Assembly: GCA_016271365.2 (NCBI GenBank)
Contig: CM057451.1
Coordinates: 495,307,501-495,371,500 of the forward strand
Direction: 5' to 3'
Source: Neoceratodus forsteri
Taxonomy: Eukaryota > Chordata > Ceratodontiformes > Ceratodontidae
Length of the DNA: 64,000 bases
Shown here: one piece after another, positions 1 to 12,119 of the stretch
Position numbering within the stretch: the first letter of the stretch is position 1
How the letters are laid out: each line of letters opens with the position of its first letter
Made by a program: the position numbers and the translations under genes
The notes under the pieces: model-generated
Seen by the model: only the letters and a program-made list of their open reading frames with translations
Told to the model about the DNA's origin: nothing
The model's database searches: none

Positions 1-829
1 ATTCTGTGCCACGTTACTGCAGGCAGCAGACACCATTCCCTTTAGAAGCAGCTATTCAAGCTTTGAAAATGGCACCCTACTAATATGGAGTCAGCTGCTG
101 GTGACTGTGAAGTATACCTGCGGTTGTTTCATCCAAGGGGTCTGATGGGTTTGGGGGTTCAAGAGAGGTTGTGGCTGCAAGACAAAGGCAAGGTACTTTT
201 AATGACAGGCTCTGGGGGGGGTAGAATCGAGGTGGGGGTTGCAGGCAAAGGCAGCAGAGAGACTAAGGGGGAAGCTTGGGGATTAATGAATTAAATATAC
301 TTTTAAATGTAAAGTTAGACAGAAAAACCTAGTCAATGTCATGCACTTTTGTAAGTGTCTGGGGCTACACCTGTATTAGTGGAGCTGCTCACAAGGAAGT
401 AAAAGGTTTTTTAAGATATACAATGTGGCTAGCAGGTTACTAAACAGAACAGGTACTGGCTAAATTATATTCTGTGCCACCCTACTGCAGGCAGCAGATG
501 CCATTCCCTTTAGAAGCAGCAGTTCAGGCTTTGAAAATGGTACCCTACTAACACAAAGTCAGCTGCTGGTGACTGTGAAGCATACCCGCAGTCGTTTCAT
601 CTGAGGGATCCACTGGCTTTGGGTGACTGTGAATCATACCTGCGGTCATTTCGTCCAAGGGGTTCACCAGCTTTGGGGCAGAAAGGGGGGGGTTGTGGCT
701 GTTGTTGTTTTGTCCGAGGGGTCCACCGGCTTTGGGAGCAGCAAGGGACGTTATGGCTGTGGTAATTTCATCCAAGGGATCCACTGCCTTTGGGGCAGCA
801 AGGGAGGTTGATACACCCAAGGCAGGTGA
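1..829. repeat. Direct repeat plus degenerate minisatellite upstream of hAT relic
   Basis: A block beginning at base 1 (attctgtgccac...) recurs at 469, an offset of 468 bases, with about 150 bases of good similarity. The second copy runs into short tandem units starting near 571, 625, 689 and 745. Each unit ends in a variant of 'catccaaggggtccactggctttgggg'-like sequence (spacing about 54-62 bases). Short reading frames cross the block on both strands but follow the repeat and show no known domain. It may be the subterminal repeat region of the adjacent hAT element; that is inference. Confidence 0.6.
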
Positions 830-2690
830 TACCCAATCATTAAATACAAGCCAATCAAAAGGCAGCAAGCAAAGTTTTGGTGATGAACCAACAGTTAAGA
901 AAAGCAGATTTGGCAAAGGTAAAGTTATTCAAACAAAGACAGTTGCAGACTCCACATACAGTGGAAAGGAAAGAATAAGCACACTTTCTCTAGATTCTAC
1001 CATTTCTCTTTCCTCTGTGAGCTCTTCAGTTTCAGACCATGTGGATAGCAGTGGCAGTGAGTATATTCCTAAAAAAAGAGGCAGTGCATGATGGGGACTC
1101 TGATGATGAGGACTCAGAGCCAGACGAACCTCCTCTTGTGAGATGTCAGACCACAAAACCCAGGGAAAGGTGATAAAAGGGACGATTATTAGGAGCCTGT
1201 GAAAAGGAAAGGCAAAGGAAGTTATGCTTGTCTCCTCTGCTGAGCCTTGCACCTAGTCATCCACTGAGAAACTTGAGAAAAATATAGAATTCAGCATAGA
1301 TATGTCAGATGAGGATCCAAAAGTTACACTGCCAGAGACAAAAACGAAAAAGGCATCCTTTTCCATTTGAAGTTTTTCTCACCTTGACCCGAAGAACAGC
1401 ATGTGAGCAATACGCTGTTTACAGTATGCAAGGCCTCTTTCAGCAAAGGAAGACATGCAAGAAACCTTGACACATCAACCTTAATAAGACACAGTGAATA
1501 CAGTACATCCATTTCATTGAGCCAGGAATAAGGGATGAGGTGGCATGGCAGAGGATGTTGCTGAGGTTGGCAGCAGTACACAGACTGGTGGTATAGGTAA
1601 ATTTTTCCATAGCCAGCACAGAACCCCTCAGACACCGAGTGGAGCTTGAATACACCCACCATATAATCATCCACTTTATCTGCTAGGTCTTTTTAGAACA
1701 AGAAAGCTTCCCAATTGAAAACAGAAAGCATTCTTCTATGTCTCCTCCTGCCTCTTTCAGTGTGCCAGTCGCACCTCAGAAACTGTTAACAACACATCAG
1801 GCTTCTGAAAAGAGAACTAAATACAACCAAAGTCATTCAGCTGCTCAGTAGTTAAATAAAACAATATCTGCAATGATCGCACTGGACATGTGTCCCTTTT
1901 CTGTTGCTGACTCTGTTACCTTTTTTTGGGAGATGATGAAACTTGCTGCCACTTGGTATCAGCTGCCATCACGGGCATATTTCTCCAGAAAGGCTTTGCC
2001 ATATCTTTCTAAGGAACTGGTAAACAGTACCTTGCAGTCATCGGTTATTAAAGAAGTACAGATACATGGACAAAAGGTCAAAAAGCAGACTACATGACTG
2101 TCATGGCCCACTGGGTACCGTTTTCCTCTGAAACATCCCCCAGCACCACCAGGGACCAACAAAATCCTCGAAAGCATGCTACCCTCTGTATTGCAACTTT
2201 GACAAAGAAAATCACAGTGGTGTAAACATTTAAAGGATGGTGGGTTTGTGCATACACTGTGCCATACTTTGCACATACACTTAATCTAGTGGTACAGGAC
2301 TTCCTCAGTGAAGACAGGACTTTTGGAATATGCTGTGTGCTGCATGAAAGATATGCGGTCACTTCAGGCACTTTGCAAAAGCTTCTGCAATTTTGAGGGA
2401 TCTGCAGCAACAGAATAATTTCCTAATTAACCAGCTAAAACAAGATGTTTCCACCAGGTGGACCCCTCCCCCCTTTTTGCATGTTGCAGGGGCTCCAAGA
2501 ACAATGCAAAGCAGTGAACCAGTACACCTTGTGCAATGCAGTTTGGAAAGGGGATGTCACACTCACCTACGGAAAGTGGAATCTTATACATATGTCAGTT
2601 GCTAAAGTCATTTTAGGAAGCAACACATGAAATGAATGCTGACAGAGCAACTATAAGTCATTACAATGACACATCTTCTTATGCAAAAAC
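830..2690 (+). pseudogene. hAT-superfamily (ZBED-like) transposase relic, 5' part
   Basis: hAT transposases cut and paste DNA in the nucleus, using an N-terminal BED zinc finger to bind element ends. Here a serine- and lysine-rich N-terminal stretch (about 860-1090) is followed by a BED-finger remnant at 1397-1504, where a cysteine (…VCKASF…) and the terminal LIRH motif are readable. Bases 1860-2095 match the conserved hAT block before the catalytic region: an IALDMCPFSV motif, then LPSRAYFSRKALP. Decayed, frameshifted coding sequence continues to about 2690, where a LINE tail interrupts it; the gene resumes near 3197 and again after the L1 at 5453. There are many stops, so it cannot be functional. 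A domesticated ZBED gene is unlikely given the decay. Confidence 0.75.
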
Positions 2691-3196
2691 TTCCTGTCCA
2701 TGTACAACTTCCTCTTCCCTGTCCCCCCGCCCGTTGACTCCCCTTCGTTTTCTCAACTACCCTCATCCTCTTCATTCATACCAGCTTCCCATCTGCACCC
2801 CATACCTTATTAACGAAACCCACTGGGTGAATCCCTCCCATCCCTGCCTCTCTCCCTTCTCATCCTCAGGGTAATCCCGCTCAAATGCTAGCACTGACTT
2901 AGCTCTTTGGAACTCCATAGCGGTATTCTGTACTGTAGTGCAACACGAGCAGGGGTGATACATTGCTGAGGTGCCATCTGTAGTCCCATTCTCATAGTTA
3001 ATTGTTAATCATAATTGTATTTTAGATTGTTGTACCTACTGCCTTACTCTTGTTGATATGTTTTGTCTGCAACCTGTGTTTTTGTATTGTATCGACTTTC
3101 TGTCAAATGTCTGTATCAATTCAATGTGGAACCTTTGTAAATAAGCTTCTAGCTCAAAGGTATTAATCTGAGACTTCAATAAATAAATAAATAAAC
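2690..3196 (+). mobile_element. LINE 3' end (L2/Rex1-type tail)
   Basis: The sequence ends in (aataa)n-type repeats at 3177-3196, preceded by a CCTTTG...CAAAGG stem-like motif (3135-3160). The same motif closes the LINE at 34095 and the fragment at 61975, both on the minus strand. The upstream part is C-rich and has no RT motif, so this is a 5'-truncated copy consisting mainly of 3' UTR. It interrupts the hAT transposase relic. The 5' boundary is uncertain and I found no target duplication. Confidence 0.6.
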
Positions 3197-3377
3197 TGGA
3201 AAGATTTTGGGAAACATTTAAAGAGCAAGATGCAATAACAGTTGTGACTCTTGCTCAAAAACATTTTGGCAACGGCCCACAAAATTAAATGTTGGAATGT
3301 GAACATTATGTTTTAGCAATAATGTAGGATTCATGTTTCAAAACCAGTTTGCCAGGTCTTCTCCATTCTGGTTCCAT
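3197..3377 (+). pseudogene. hAT relic, short middle piece
   Basis: This 180-bp stretch lies between the LINE tail and the L1 target duplication. By position it belongs to the split hAT element, but no frame is clear enough to name a domain. Confidence 0.35.
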
Positions 3378-3909
3378 AGATCTCATCCATTATTTTTTTT
3401 TTCAATATAAAACTTATTGAGATTTTTTAAACTTTACAATAGACAGGATCATGATTATCAAAGTTAAGCATGTACAATCAAAGTCAACATACATGATCCC
3501 ATCCCCTCCTCCCTCTTACCCCCACAATACTATTTATCCCCCCTCCACAGTCCCAGAAATCAACAATCCAAAATGAGATAATTAAATCACGAAATACAAC
3601 TTAGGTAGAATATAACGTATTTAAAGGGGCCCAAATCTTCTTATATTTTGTGTTGTTGTTATTAAGACTAGATATGTTTTTTTCTGTTCTAAGATGAGCT
3701 AAAAGCTCATTAAACCATTCGGAATAGGAGACTGTCTCTGAATTTTTCCAATACTTCAGGACCAATTTTTTAACAGACATAGAAATCATGGCAATATGGT
3801 ATTTCTGATTGATCACTGATATCTGAGAATAATCCCTAAGAAGGCATATCTCAAGTGTGAATAAGTCCGATAAACCTAATAATGGGTCTGATCTATCCTT
3901 TATACTTTT

Positions 3910-4344
3910 TCAGAGAGGAGCTATCTTGGGACAATCCCAGAAAATATGAAACAGGGCACCTTCCCTCTGCAAGTACCTTGTACATAGATTGGATACTATT
4001 ACATCCCAAGCAGCCAGTTTTTGTGGAGAATAGTAGAGGTTATGCAATATATTAAACTGCATGAGGCGTAACCTGTCTTGTGTTACAAAATGATGACAGT
4101 TATTCCATAGGGCAGACCAGTCTTTATTCCAATGTGGAAAAAAATCTGACCAGTAGTTTGTGGGTCCGAAAGCATCAGGAAAATGCCAGTCATAAAGTAT
4201 ATTACAAAATTTGGAAATTGCTTTAGTGGAAGTAGCTAAAGGGCTCAAATCTGAGTGAAAAGAGTATTTTGGTGATATGGGGGCTATCTTATCAAATTTT
4301 TTGACCAGGACGTGTCTTACTTGAAGAGCTCTAAAATAATCCAT
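3910..4344 (-). pseudogene. L1 ORF2 C-terminal domain fragment
   Basis: About 144 codons of the L1 ORF2 C-terminal region. It shows the DRLRLMQFNILHNLYYSP pattern and ends near the cysteine motif HIFWDCP, where L1 ORF2 proteins carry a C-terminal zinc-knuckle-like element. It is separated from the RT fragment by frameshifts and stops. Confidence 0.75.
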
Positions 4345-4676
4345 TGATTATAATCTGAATTTTGATAAGAGTTCCTCCAAGGATAACCATGATCCATCCT
4401 CCTTCAAAAACAGGGACAATTTTCCATCTCCGAGTCATGGTAACCATGTAGGTAATAGATATTTTTATCAATTTTGAAAGCTGGGGAATTCCAGATCAAT
4501 TGAGAAGTGTCTGCGTAATGTTTGTATTTTAAAAACCCACATAACTGTGAGTGAATTCTAATGGAAGTTTCTATTGTGGTGTCTTTTAACCTTTTCGGCA
4601 AAGAGGATATATTTAGAAATAATAATGTGGAGGAAACTATGTTACACGAAGGAATCATTTCCAATTCTATTTTAAG

Positions 4677-5288
4677 TCATAGAGAAAGAGCAATAGAGGG
4701 ATTAGGATCTAACCACCGAAGATATTTGGAAGCTTGACTAGCCCAGTAATACAGACTAAGATATGGTAGACGTAGGCCACCCTTAAGTTTAGAAGCAACT
4801 AGTTTGTGATATGCTAATCTTGGTTGTTCCTTTGACCAAATAAATTTCACTATTAAACTCTGAACTTTTTTAAACCAACTTCCGGGTAGATAAATATTAA
4901 GTAGTTGAAGAGGATAGAGTAACCGGAGAAAAACATTCATTTTGATCAAGTTTATTCTTCCCCACAAGGAAATGGGGAGAGTCGACCAACGGTCAAAGTC
5001 CTGAGTCACCGTTAATAACAACAAGCCAAGATTCTTTTTGATAGTAAGCTGTGTGCTTCTGGTTAGCTCAATACCAAGATATCGTAAAGAATCCTTTGAC
5101 CATGACAGACCTAAAGCTGTAATATTATTTTTAAAAACTTTATGATTTAAAGGGAATACAATAGACTTCCCAACATTTAACTTATCATTTGATAATCTAC
5201 TGTATTCCTCTATTATGTCTAACATAGCTGGGATAGAAGACTCTGGGTATGAGAGCTGCAAAAGTAGATCATCGGCATAAGCAGGCAC
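4677..5288 (-). pseudogene. L1 ORF2 reverse-transcriptase fragment
   Basis: This open stretch of about 203 codons starts at the RT active site (YADD near residues 4-7) and continues with YLGIEL and then the L1-typical thumb: SLWGRINLIKMN, FIWSKEQPRLAYHKL and GGLRLPYL..YYWASQ. The active-site tetrad is intact, but RT motifs upstream of it are lost to truncation and stops. The reading continues in broken frames at 4404-4664. Confidence 0.85.
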
Positions 5289-5452
5289 TTTAATTTCAGT
5301 GTCTAAAATTGTAAGTCCCTATATCTTTGGACATAAAGACAATTTACGGATTAATGGCTCCAAATAAAGATTAAAAAGTAAGGGGGAAAGAGGGCAACCC
5401 TGCCTAGTACCTGAATGTAAAGAAAACGATTCAGAAAGATCTCATCCATTAT

Positions 5453-5978
5453 AAAAAATGCTTATTAATTAAGTTGCTCTAAAATTGACAACAGTGACCC
5501 CAAAAAAGTGCTGCAGCTGATGACCATCAATGTAGCCATGCTTCTTTCCAAGAAACAGACCCCAAGAAAACATCCTGTAATACAATCCTTGCATTAAGAA
5601 TTGGAGCTCAGGGGTAATGTGCTTAGTGCCTCAAAGGACATAAAAGATGGACTGGATGTCATAGAGAAAGACAGTGCTCTTACTTCTCCCATCACAAACT
5701 ACTCAGCAAGCAGTATGGTGGGTAACTTCTTAAAGTATCCCAGAAAGGTAAATGCTCAAGATAACCCACTTCAATACTGGCATGAAAAGGGCACAGTCTG
5801 GCCAGATGTGCAAAATGTGGGCCTTCACTGTTTACGTTGCCTGGCAAAGAGTGTCTATTCAGAAAGAATATTTAGCAGGGCTGACTATCTTGTTAATAGT
5901 GGGAGGAGAAAACTTCTTCCAGAAAATTTTGAAATTCTAACTTTTATTAACTTGAACTATGGTATATTCCCTGTATAG
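5453..5978 (+). pseudogene. hAT transposase C-terminal dimerisation domain
   Basis: The hAT relic continues after the L1. An open frame of about 125 codons (5601-5978) carries the hAT dimerisation signature in order: NPLQYWHEKG, then CLAKSVYSERIFSRADYLVN, then RRKLLPENFEILTFIN. In active elements this region holds the transposase multimer together. Upstream, 5453-5600 is frameshifted. The frame ends at a stop at 5976-5978, a natural position for this family. Confidence 0.88.
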
Positions 5979-6690
5979 TCAGGAGTACTTCCAAAATAGT
6001 ATTCAGACAGTAGTGACAATAAGTCTTCTGGAAGTGATGTTAAAGAAGAATTGTACTACTGGGGAAAATAAGTTATGTTGCATTAGACTGTCTGTAATGT
6101 TGTTCATGTCCTGTCTAATGTCAGTCACCATTTTGTTTCTTCCAATAAACTATGGCAAGATTAGAAAAGCCAGTGGCTGCTCTTTGACTCTGTGAAATAT
6201 ATAAATATGTCTTTTTTCTCAATCTTTTATTTGTAAGGGCAACCTAAATTTGTAAATAGCTAATGATAGCACTCTATGGCTTATACTTCTTCCAGTTATG
6301 CATAGTACCCTATGCCAAATGTCTTTGTCTTGGATAACAGCTTCCTTAATAGATCTCCGCTTTGAATACTGACTGTTCTGCTGTTCTTGAACTGATCATC
6401 ATCTTTGAAAGAGAAGCCTGAAATTACAAAAATCCAAGGAATCTCCTAATATGCCACATAAACGTTTGTGTACTCTTTCACAGTGCTGTCTCAGTCTGTC
6501 TTCAGAATTACTGTAGACTATTTCATTGCATTCTGCTAAAAAACAAAATTAAAAAAGTAAACAGTGTGCAGTGTATGCCTGTGCATTGTAATTTCTGAGA
6601 GTAAAAGTTGAAAAACTGGGGACACTTGGCAAAGTGAAAAATAAAATCTGCCTATAAAAGAAATAACATCAGTTCAAACCTTTTACAGGT
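5979..6690. other. Probable hAT 3' flank, otherwise unassigned
   Basis: AT-rich DNA after the hAT stop codon. A polyadenylation-like aataaa lies near 6143, consistent with the transposase 3' UTR. I could not find a terminal inverted repeat or an 8-bp duplication that would close the element. Confidence 0.4.
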
Positions 6691-8472
6691 ACATAAGTGA
6701 AAAAAGAAGGGCAAAGGGAGGGATAGTGAGACTGAAGGGGGAGGACGTGGGCAGCGTGGAGGATAACAACAGTAAAGCTGACATACTGATCAGATATTTC
6801 TGCTCAGTCTTTACTGAGGAAGGGAAGGGTAACAGGCCTTAAGGAAGTACAAGGGGTGGGGAGGGCTCGGAAATGGACACAGGTCCCTTTACACAGGAAA
6901 GGGTCCTAAAGGAATTGGAAGGAATAAGAGTCAATAAAGCAATGGGGCCGGATGGGGAGCACCTCAGGGTCCTAAAGGAACTAAGAAAGGTGGTGGCTGA
7001 ACCTCTGGCAATCCTGTTTAGCCAATCACTGGAAACGGGAAATGTAGTCCCCATATAGAAAAGTGGGAACAAAGAGGAAGCGGGGAACTACAGACCAATC
7101 AGCCTGACCTCAGTAGTGAGGAAGATCATGGAAGCATTACTGAAGAAGAGATTGGTGGAACATCTGGTTGCCAATGGACTACAGGACCCAAGGCAGCATG
7201 GCTTCACCTGGGGGAGGTAATGCCAGACCAGCCTTATTGAATTTTTCAACTGGGTGACAAGGGAGATGGATCAAGGGAGGGCAGTGGACGTGGCCTATCT
7301 GGACTTTAGCAAGGCCTTTGACACTGTGCCGCATAGAAGGCTGTTAAACAAACTGGAGGATATGGGAGTGGGCAGGACAGTAGTGCGGCGGGTGGGTGGG
7401 TAATTGGCTGGGTGGCAGCACAGAGGGTGGTGGTAAATGGCTGTCACACCACAGAGGGAAGAGTGACCAGTGGGGTGTCACAGGGATCAGTGCTGGGACC
7501 AGTCCTCTTCAACATCTTTGTCAGTGAGATTGCACAGGACCTAGGAGGGAGAATTTCTCTGTTCGCTGATGACACAAAGTTTTGCAACAGAGTGGTCATG
7601 CCTGAGGATGTAGACAGAATGAGGAGGGACCTGCAGAAGCTTGAAGAGTGGTCAAGGGTTTGGCATTTTAAATTTAACACAAAAAACTGCAAAATAATGC
7701 ATATGGGGCACAAAAATCATGGAACAACATGATGATATAGCATGCACCAAGCAGGAAAGGGACCTTTCGGTTATCATCTCTGATGACCTCAAGGTACAGT
7801 AGGAAAACAGTGCCACAAGGCAGCAGATAAAGCAAATAGAATGCTGGGATGCATAGGCAGGGGCCTCACTAGCAGGAAAAGGGAGATCATAATCCCATTA
7901 TACAAGACACTAGTAAGGCCCCACCTGGCGTACAGTGTTCAGTTCTGGAGACCTTACCTACGTAAGGACATAGACAGGGTGGAGAAGGTTCAGAGGAGGG
8001 CAACAAAGATGGTATAGAGATTGCATCACAAATCCTATGAGGACAGGCTGAAGGACTTGAATACTGTATGTACTCCCTGGAGAAGAGAAGGGAGAGAGGG
8101 GATATGCTAGAGATATACAAGCACCTTAGAGGGAGGAACAGAGTGCAGGAAAACACTCTTTTCCAGTGAAAAACATGTTCCAGGACTAGGGGGCATGGGA
8201 TGAAGTTGGAGGAAGGTCGATTCAGAGGAAATATGAGGAAGAATTCCTTCACAGAAAGGGTGGCAAACAAGTGGAACATCCTGCCTGAGGAAGTGGTGGG
8301 GGCTGAAACAATCACGGGATTTAAGAATGCATGGAATAGACATAAGGGAATCCTGGAGGTCAGGGGTAAGAGGCAATAGACTTCTAGAAAAACTTAACGT
8401 GATCTTACGAGCTCAAATGGGCAGACTGGGTGGGCCATAGGCCCTTAACTGTCAAAAATATCTATGTATGTA
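6690..8472 (+). mobile_element. CR1-clade LINE, RT and 3' end
   Basis: A 5'-truncated CR1 copy in broken frames. In order: the pre-RT block with AMGPDG (about 6940), [11 protein letters not shown] (about 7300), [13 protein letters not shown] (about 7486), the active site FADDTK (about 7562), then the C-terminal RRATKMV block (about 8000). The 3' end reads 'gggcagactgggtgggcc...' and closes with ctatgtatgtatc near 8472, a decayed form of the CR1 8-mer tail. It is closely related to the copies at 13.0, 48.1 and 55.5 kb. Confidence 0.9.
7412..7732 (+). pseudogene. CR1 reverse-transcriptase palm fragment
   Basis: About 106 codons from the RT palm: [19 protein letters not shown], then SLFADDTKFCN (both active-site aspartates present), then LEEWSRVWHFKFN and the KIMHMGH motif. 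It ends at a stop just after. Upstream RT motifs lie in other frames at 6873-7390, with at least one nonsense codon. Confidence 0.85.
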
Positions 8473-8526
8473 TCAAAAAGGTGGGAGGAAAGTCTAAGAT
8501 ATACAGTACTCTTTGTGCAATCTGCT

Positions 8527-9115
8527 ACACAATTTTAATTGTGAGACACAAATGTTGAAAAAATGTGAAACATGGGCCCTCAAAATGTGAGATACTCACA
8601 GCCTGGGACACAGGCCCTCATAATGTGGGACATGAACACCCGAGATATGGGCCCTTATATAATGTGAGACACTAACACCGTGAGACATTGTCCCTCATAA
8701 TGTGAGACATGGATGACCTAGGACATGGGACCTCATAATATGTGACACTGAGACCCTGGGACATGCTTGATAATGTGAAACACTGACACCCTGAGATATG
8801 GGCCCTCATAAATAATGCCAGATGCTGATGCCCCGAAAAATGGACCCTCATGTAATGTGAGACACTGACAATCTGGGAAATTAGTCCTCATAAATAATGT
8901 GAGACATTGACACACTGGGACATGTTCCCTCACAGTCTCAGACACTGACACCCTGGGACATGGGTCCTCATAACATGAAACACTGACTCCCTGGGATATG
9001 GGCCTCATAAATACTGTGAGACACTGATGCCCTGGAACATGGGCCTACATAATGTGGGATATTATGGACATCAAGACCCTCATATAATGTGAGACAGTCA
9101 GCATTGTTCCCGTCG
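8527..9115. repeat. Degenerate minisatellite, about 38-42 bp units
   Basis: About 14 tandem units of the type 'aatgtgagacactgacaccc' + 'tgggacatgggccctcat', each with substitutions and small indels. The minus strand is open over part of the array (8733-9008), but that frame only reflects the repeat. Units differ by roughly 15-30 per cent by eye, so the array is old. Confidence 0.88.
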
Positions 9116-9149
9116 CTGTAAGGGACGTTGACAACACTGTTGTCAACAT

Positions 9150-9521
9150 AACTTGGTGGAACCCTCTGGGCTTGCTCTGCAACTGGGATTTTGTATAAAG
9201 TTTGCCACCAAAGCTACAGTTTTGGCCATTGGACCAGGATCTACAGATACCTTCTTTGAGGTTTGCCAGCTTACCAATTGCATAGCCTGTGGAGTTTGAG
9301 TCTAAATGCGTTTATTCTGTTTTCAAGTGCACCACCACCAGCCAACCAGCTGCAACTTCTATAGGACTGCACTGTTTCTCCTGCTGAGTACCTAATGAAG
9401 CACAGGGAGCTCCCATAAGTTTTAAAGGGGAATTAAACTGGTACCAGTAGGAAGTAATAGTGCCCCCAGTGCAGGTGAGCTGGTAATTATAAAGGTTACA
9501 GTCACTGTATTTGCATTTAAT
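9150..9521 (+). repeat. Family A repeat, copy 1, segment 1
   Basis: This segment matches 19665-19878 plus 20441-20600 at high similarity (for example 'tttgtataaagtttgccacc' in both). It stops at the duplication catttaat (9514-9521), where a 3.3-kb hAT-like element is inserted, and resumes at 12843. No coding frame is recognisable. Family A may be a non-autonomous DNA element or LTR-like sequence; the class is unknown. Confidence 0.75.
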
Positions 9522-11503
9522 TAGGGATGGACGCATCACCTGTGACCCGGTTCTGATTCTGACTCTGATTTTTTTCTGAAAAGGTTCCAATTTACTCAGA
9601 TATATTTGTGACATGGTTGACTAAGTCCCTGTCCCATTTGTTATACAGAAAGAATTAAAAGCAAAGATCTGTTCTATCCTTACCTTTTCTGTCTCTTGCT
9701 GGTTTGGTTGCACAATCAAATGTCCTTGTGAGACCTAGGAACTGATCACTCTGTCTCGCAGATCTCTACTTCTTGCTATCTCTCTGCCTTCACTTGCTGT
9801 TTCTGTCTTTTCTTCTCTCTTGCATATCTGCAGTTATAAAAAATAAATGTGAATCTTTATGTGAAACTCAGATTCCTTGGTTTGAAATGTATATAGTTAT
9901 ACTGTTGAAATGATTGCAAAAAGCTATTTGGAATTCGGGGGCTTAACCTGAGATGCAGTTTGAGCTCCTCTCAGGCTTGTTTGCAAACTCTTTTTCAGAG
10001 CTGTCAGCAGAAGATCAACTAGGGACACTGTTCTATTTGCAAGCCTGCTCTGCAAAGAAAGTTTGAAACTGACAAGAACTCTGGTATATTTTGTGAGAAA
10101 CAGCATGTCTCCTTAACAAGCTAAGGATGAAGAAGTTAAAGACCGTTATTAAAAGAGCTGCAGTATTTTTGCTAAAGAGACCTATTGAAAACTGGAAAGG
10201 AACCGTCAGATGAAGGACTTTTGTTTTCTCTGTTTGTACTGCCTTTGTACTTCACTATCCTGAACACATTTTTTTTTAATTTTTATTCTATTGTTACTGA
10301 TAATAACAAAATGCTACTTGCACATTTTATAACTGCTCCTAGTTTTCCTATGCTTCCTGACCTATGCCTCAATGGCATTATTCTGATGAACTGTAGACCT
10401 ATTTTAGCGTATTTGAGTATGAGAAATGCATTGGTATTGTTCTTTTAGATCCCACTTGTTAAAAAAAATAAAATGTAACCTTTTTTAAAACAATTTGTGT
10501 CTGTATGTTTATGTAGTTTTTCAAGGTCAGCAAGCAGCCAACAACAGTGAAATAAATTGACTGTTGTTCTTGCCAATCATGTGTGTCAGCTACCACATGA
10601 CATTCATATGAAACAGTGGGCCAGATTCACAAAACCCTTGAAAATCCCGCAGCTGGGGAAATACTCGGCGCAAGTGGGTTGCCACTTGTGAAACCACAAT
10701 TTTTTCTGCAGCTACGGTACTCTCAAAAGTGGAGCTGGTTTACAACTGGCTCCATGACTTATGACAGCTTGTGGGTGGTTGCTGTGGAAATCTCCCCAAC
10801 TGCAGAAAAATGTTACAGCCGGTGGGACCAGCCATAACATCTTCCGCAGCTGCTGTGGAAGTGAATAGCAGTTTCTGCAGCTGCAGAGATTTTGGTCTGT
10901 AAGTGGAGTTGCAGTGTGGGACTTAGTCCCCAAAACATTTGTGAGTCCAGTCCACTGTATGCAGGTCATTTCAGGCTTTGCAGTGAAAGGAGGCAGTGTG
11001 TCAAACGTTGGAAAGAGAGAGACCAACAAATTCAACAGCATGAAGACAACAGCAGAGTGCAGAGTGCGGACCTTCACTGAGTCTGGCATGCTTTTTGATG
11101 AGAGGCGGGCCCCAGCCAACCCTCCAACCCTTTTGACTTGAGATGCTATTTTGTTTTATTTGTAATTGTTTTGCTTGCCTACTTGATGTTATAGCAAGCA
11201 TCATGGGCTCCAAGCCATCCCACACACTCCTGCCTGATTAGCCAATAATTTTTTTTATCACATGTGTTTTCTAAGTTATTTTTTTATGGTTGACATTGCC
11301 CCCACATTTCAGTTTTTTTTTATAGAGATGCTTGGCCCCAACCGCTACCTACTCCTGCCATAGAGCCCTCATACCAGTCCCCAGCCCTGTCACTGCCCCG
11401 AACCCTTCATCAAGCTGGTTGGGATCCACAGGGTACACTGGGTTCCCAAGCTGAAAAACACATACAGCAATACATAAGATGTAATATACACCATGACTGA
11501 GAT

Positions 11504-12075
11504 GTGGGTGACACCCCCCCATGAAAATACATGAGGCACTACATGACCTAGTAGTAGTTCAGGCACACAGATGGGCAGCACAGAGTCTGAGGCATGACAC
11601 CCCCTCTCACAATACATGAGGCACTACATGACCTAGTAGTAGTTCAGGCACAGAGATGGGCAGCACAGAGTCTGAGACATGACACCCCCTCTCACAACAC
11701 ATGAGGCACTACATGACCTAGTAGTTGTTCAGGCACAGAGAGGGACAGCACAGAGTCTGAGACATGACATTCCCTCTTAAAATACATAAGGCACTACATG
11801 ACCTAGTAGTAGTTCAGGCACAGAGATGGGCAACACAGAATCTGATATGTGATGCCATGCTTCACAATCTGTATGGCACTATGGCACAGAGATGGGCAAC
11901 ACAGAGATTAGGGCAGTACGACCTCTCAGGGCAGCACAGAGATGGACATTAGAGAGTTTGAGATGTGATGTCCCCCCTTCTCAATCTGTAAGGTAATATG
12001 GCACAAAGATGGGAAATATAGAGTCTAGAGCAGTATAACCTTTCAGGGAAGCACAGAGATGGGCAACACAGTCTA
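11504..12075. repeat. 85-bp tandem repeat inside the hAT-like element
   Basis: The motif 'ggcactacatgacctagtag' starts at 11535, 11620, 11705 and 11790, exactly 85 bases apart. More degenerate units with 'cacagagatgggcaacacag' follow to about 12075. The regular part is well conserved between units, suggesting recent local expansion. Confidence 0.9.
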
Positions 12076-12077
12076 GT

Positions 12078-12119
12078 TTCTCTCTCTCTCTTTATATATA
12101 TATACTCTCTCTCTCTCTG
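12078..12119. repeat. Compound microsatellite (TC)n(TA)n(TC)n
   Basis: A run of tc dinucleotides, then tatatatata, then ctctctctctct, directly after the 85-bp array. Confidence 0.9.

Larger units (their letters stand above)
3394..5436 (-). mobile_element. 5'-truncated L1/Tx1-type LINE with 16-bp TSD
   Basis: The insert is flanked by a perfect 16-bp repeat, agatctcatccattat, at 3378-3393 and 5437-5452. Its low-coordinate end starts with a T-run, the poly(A) tail seen from the other strand. The order on the minus strand is RT (from about 5440), thumb/connection, C-terminal domain, 3' UTR. The 5' half (endonuclease, ORF1) is missing, as is typical of target-primed reverse transcription. It sits inside the hAT transposase relic and is therefore younger. 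Confidence 0.92.

Noticed and set aside
8527..9115. CRISPR-like array
   Set aside because: There are no constant-length unique spacers; it is one degenerate tandem repeat in a vertebrate genome.
10185..10448. Short hydrophobic open frame
   Set aside because: AT-rich composition inside the hAT-like element gives chance hydrophobic codons; no homolog recognised.
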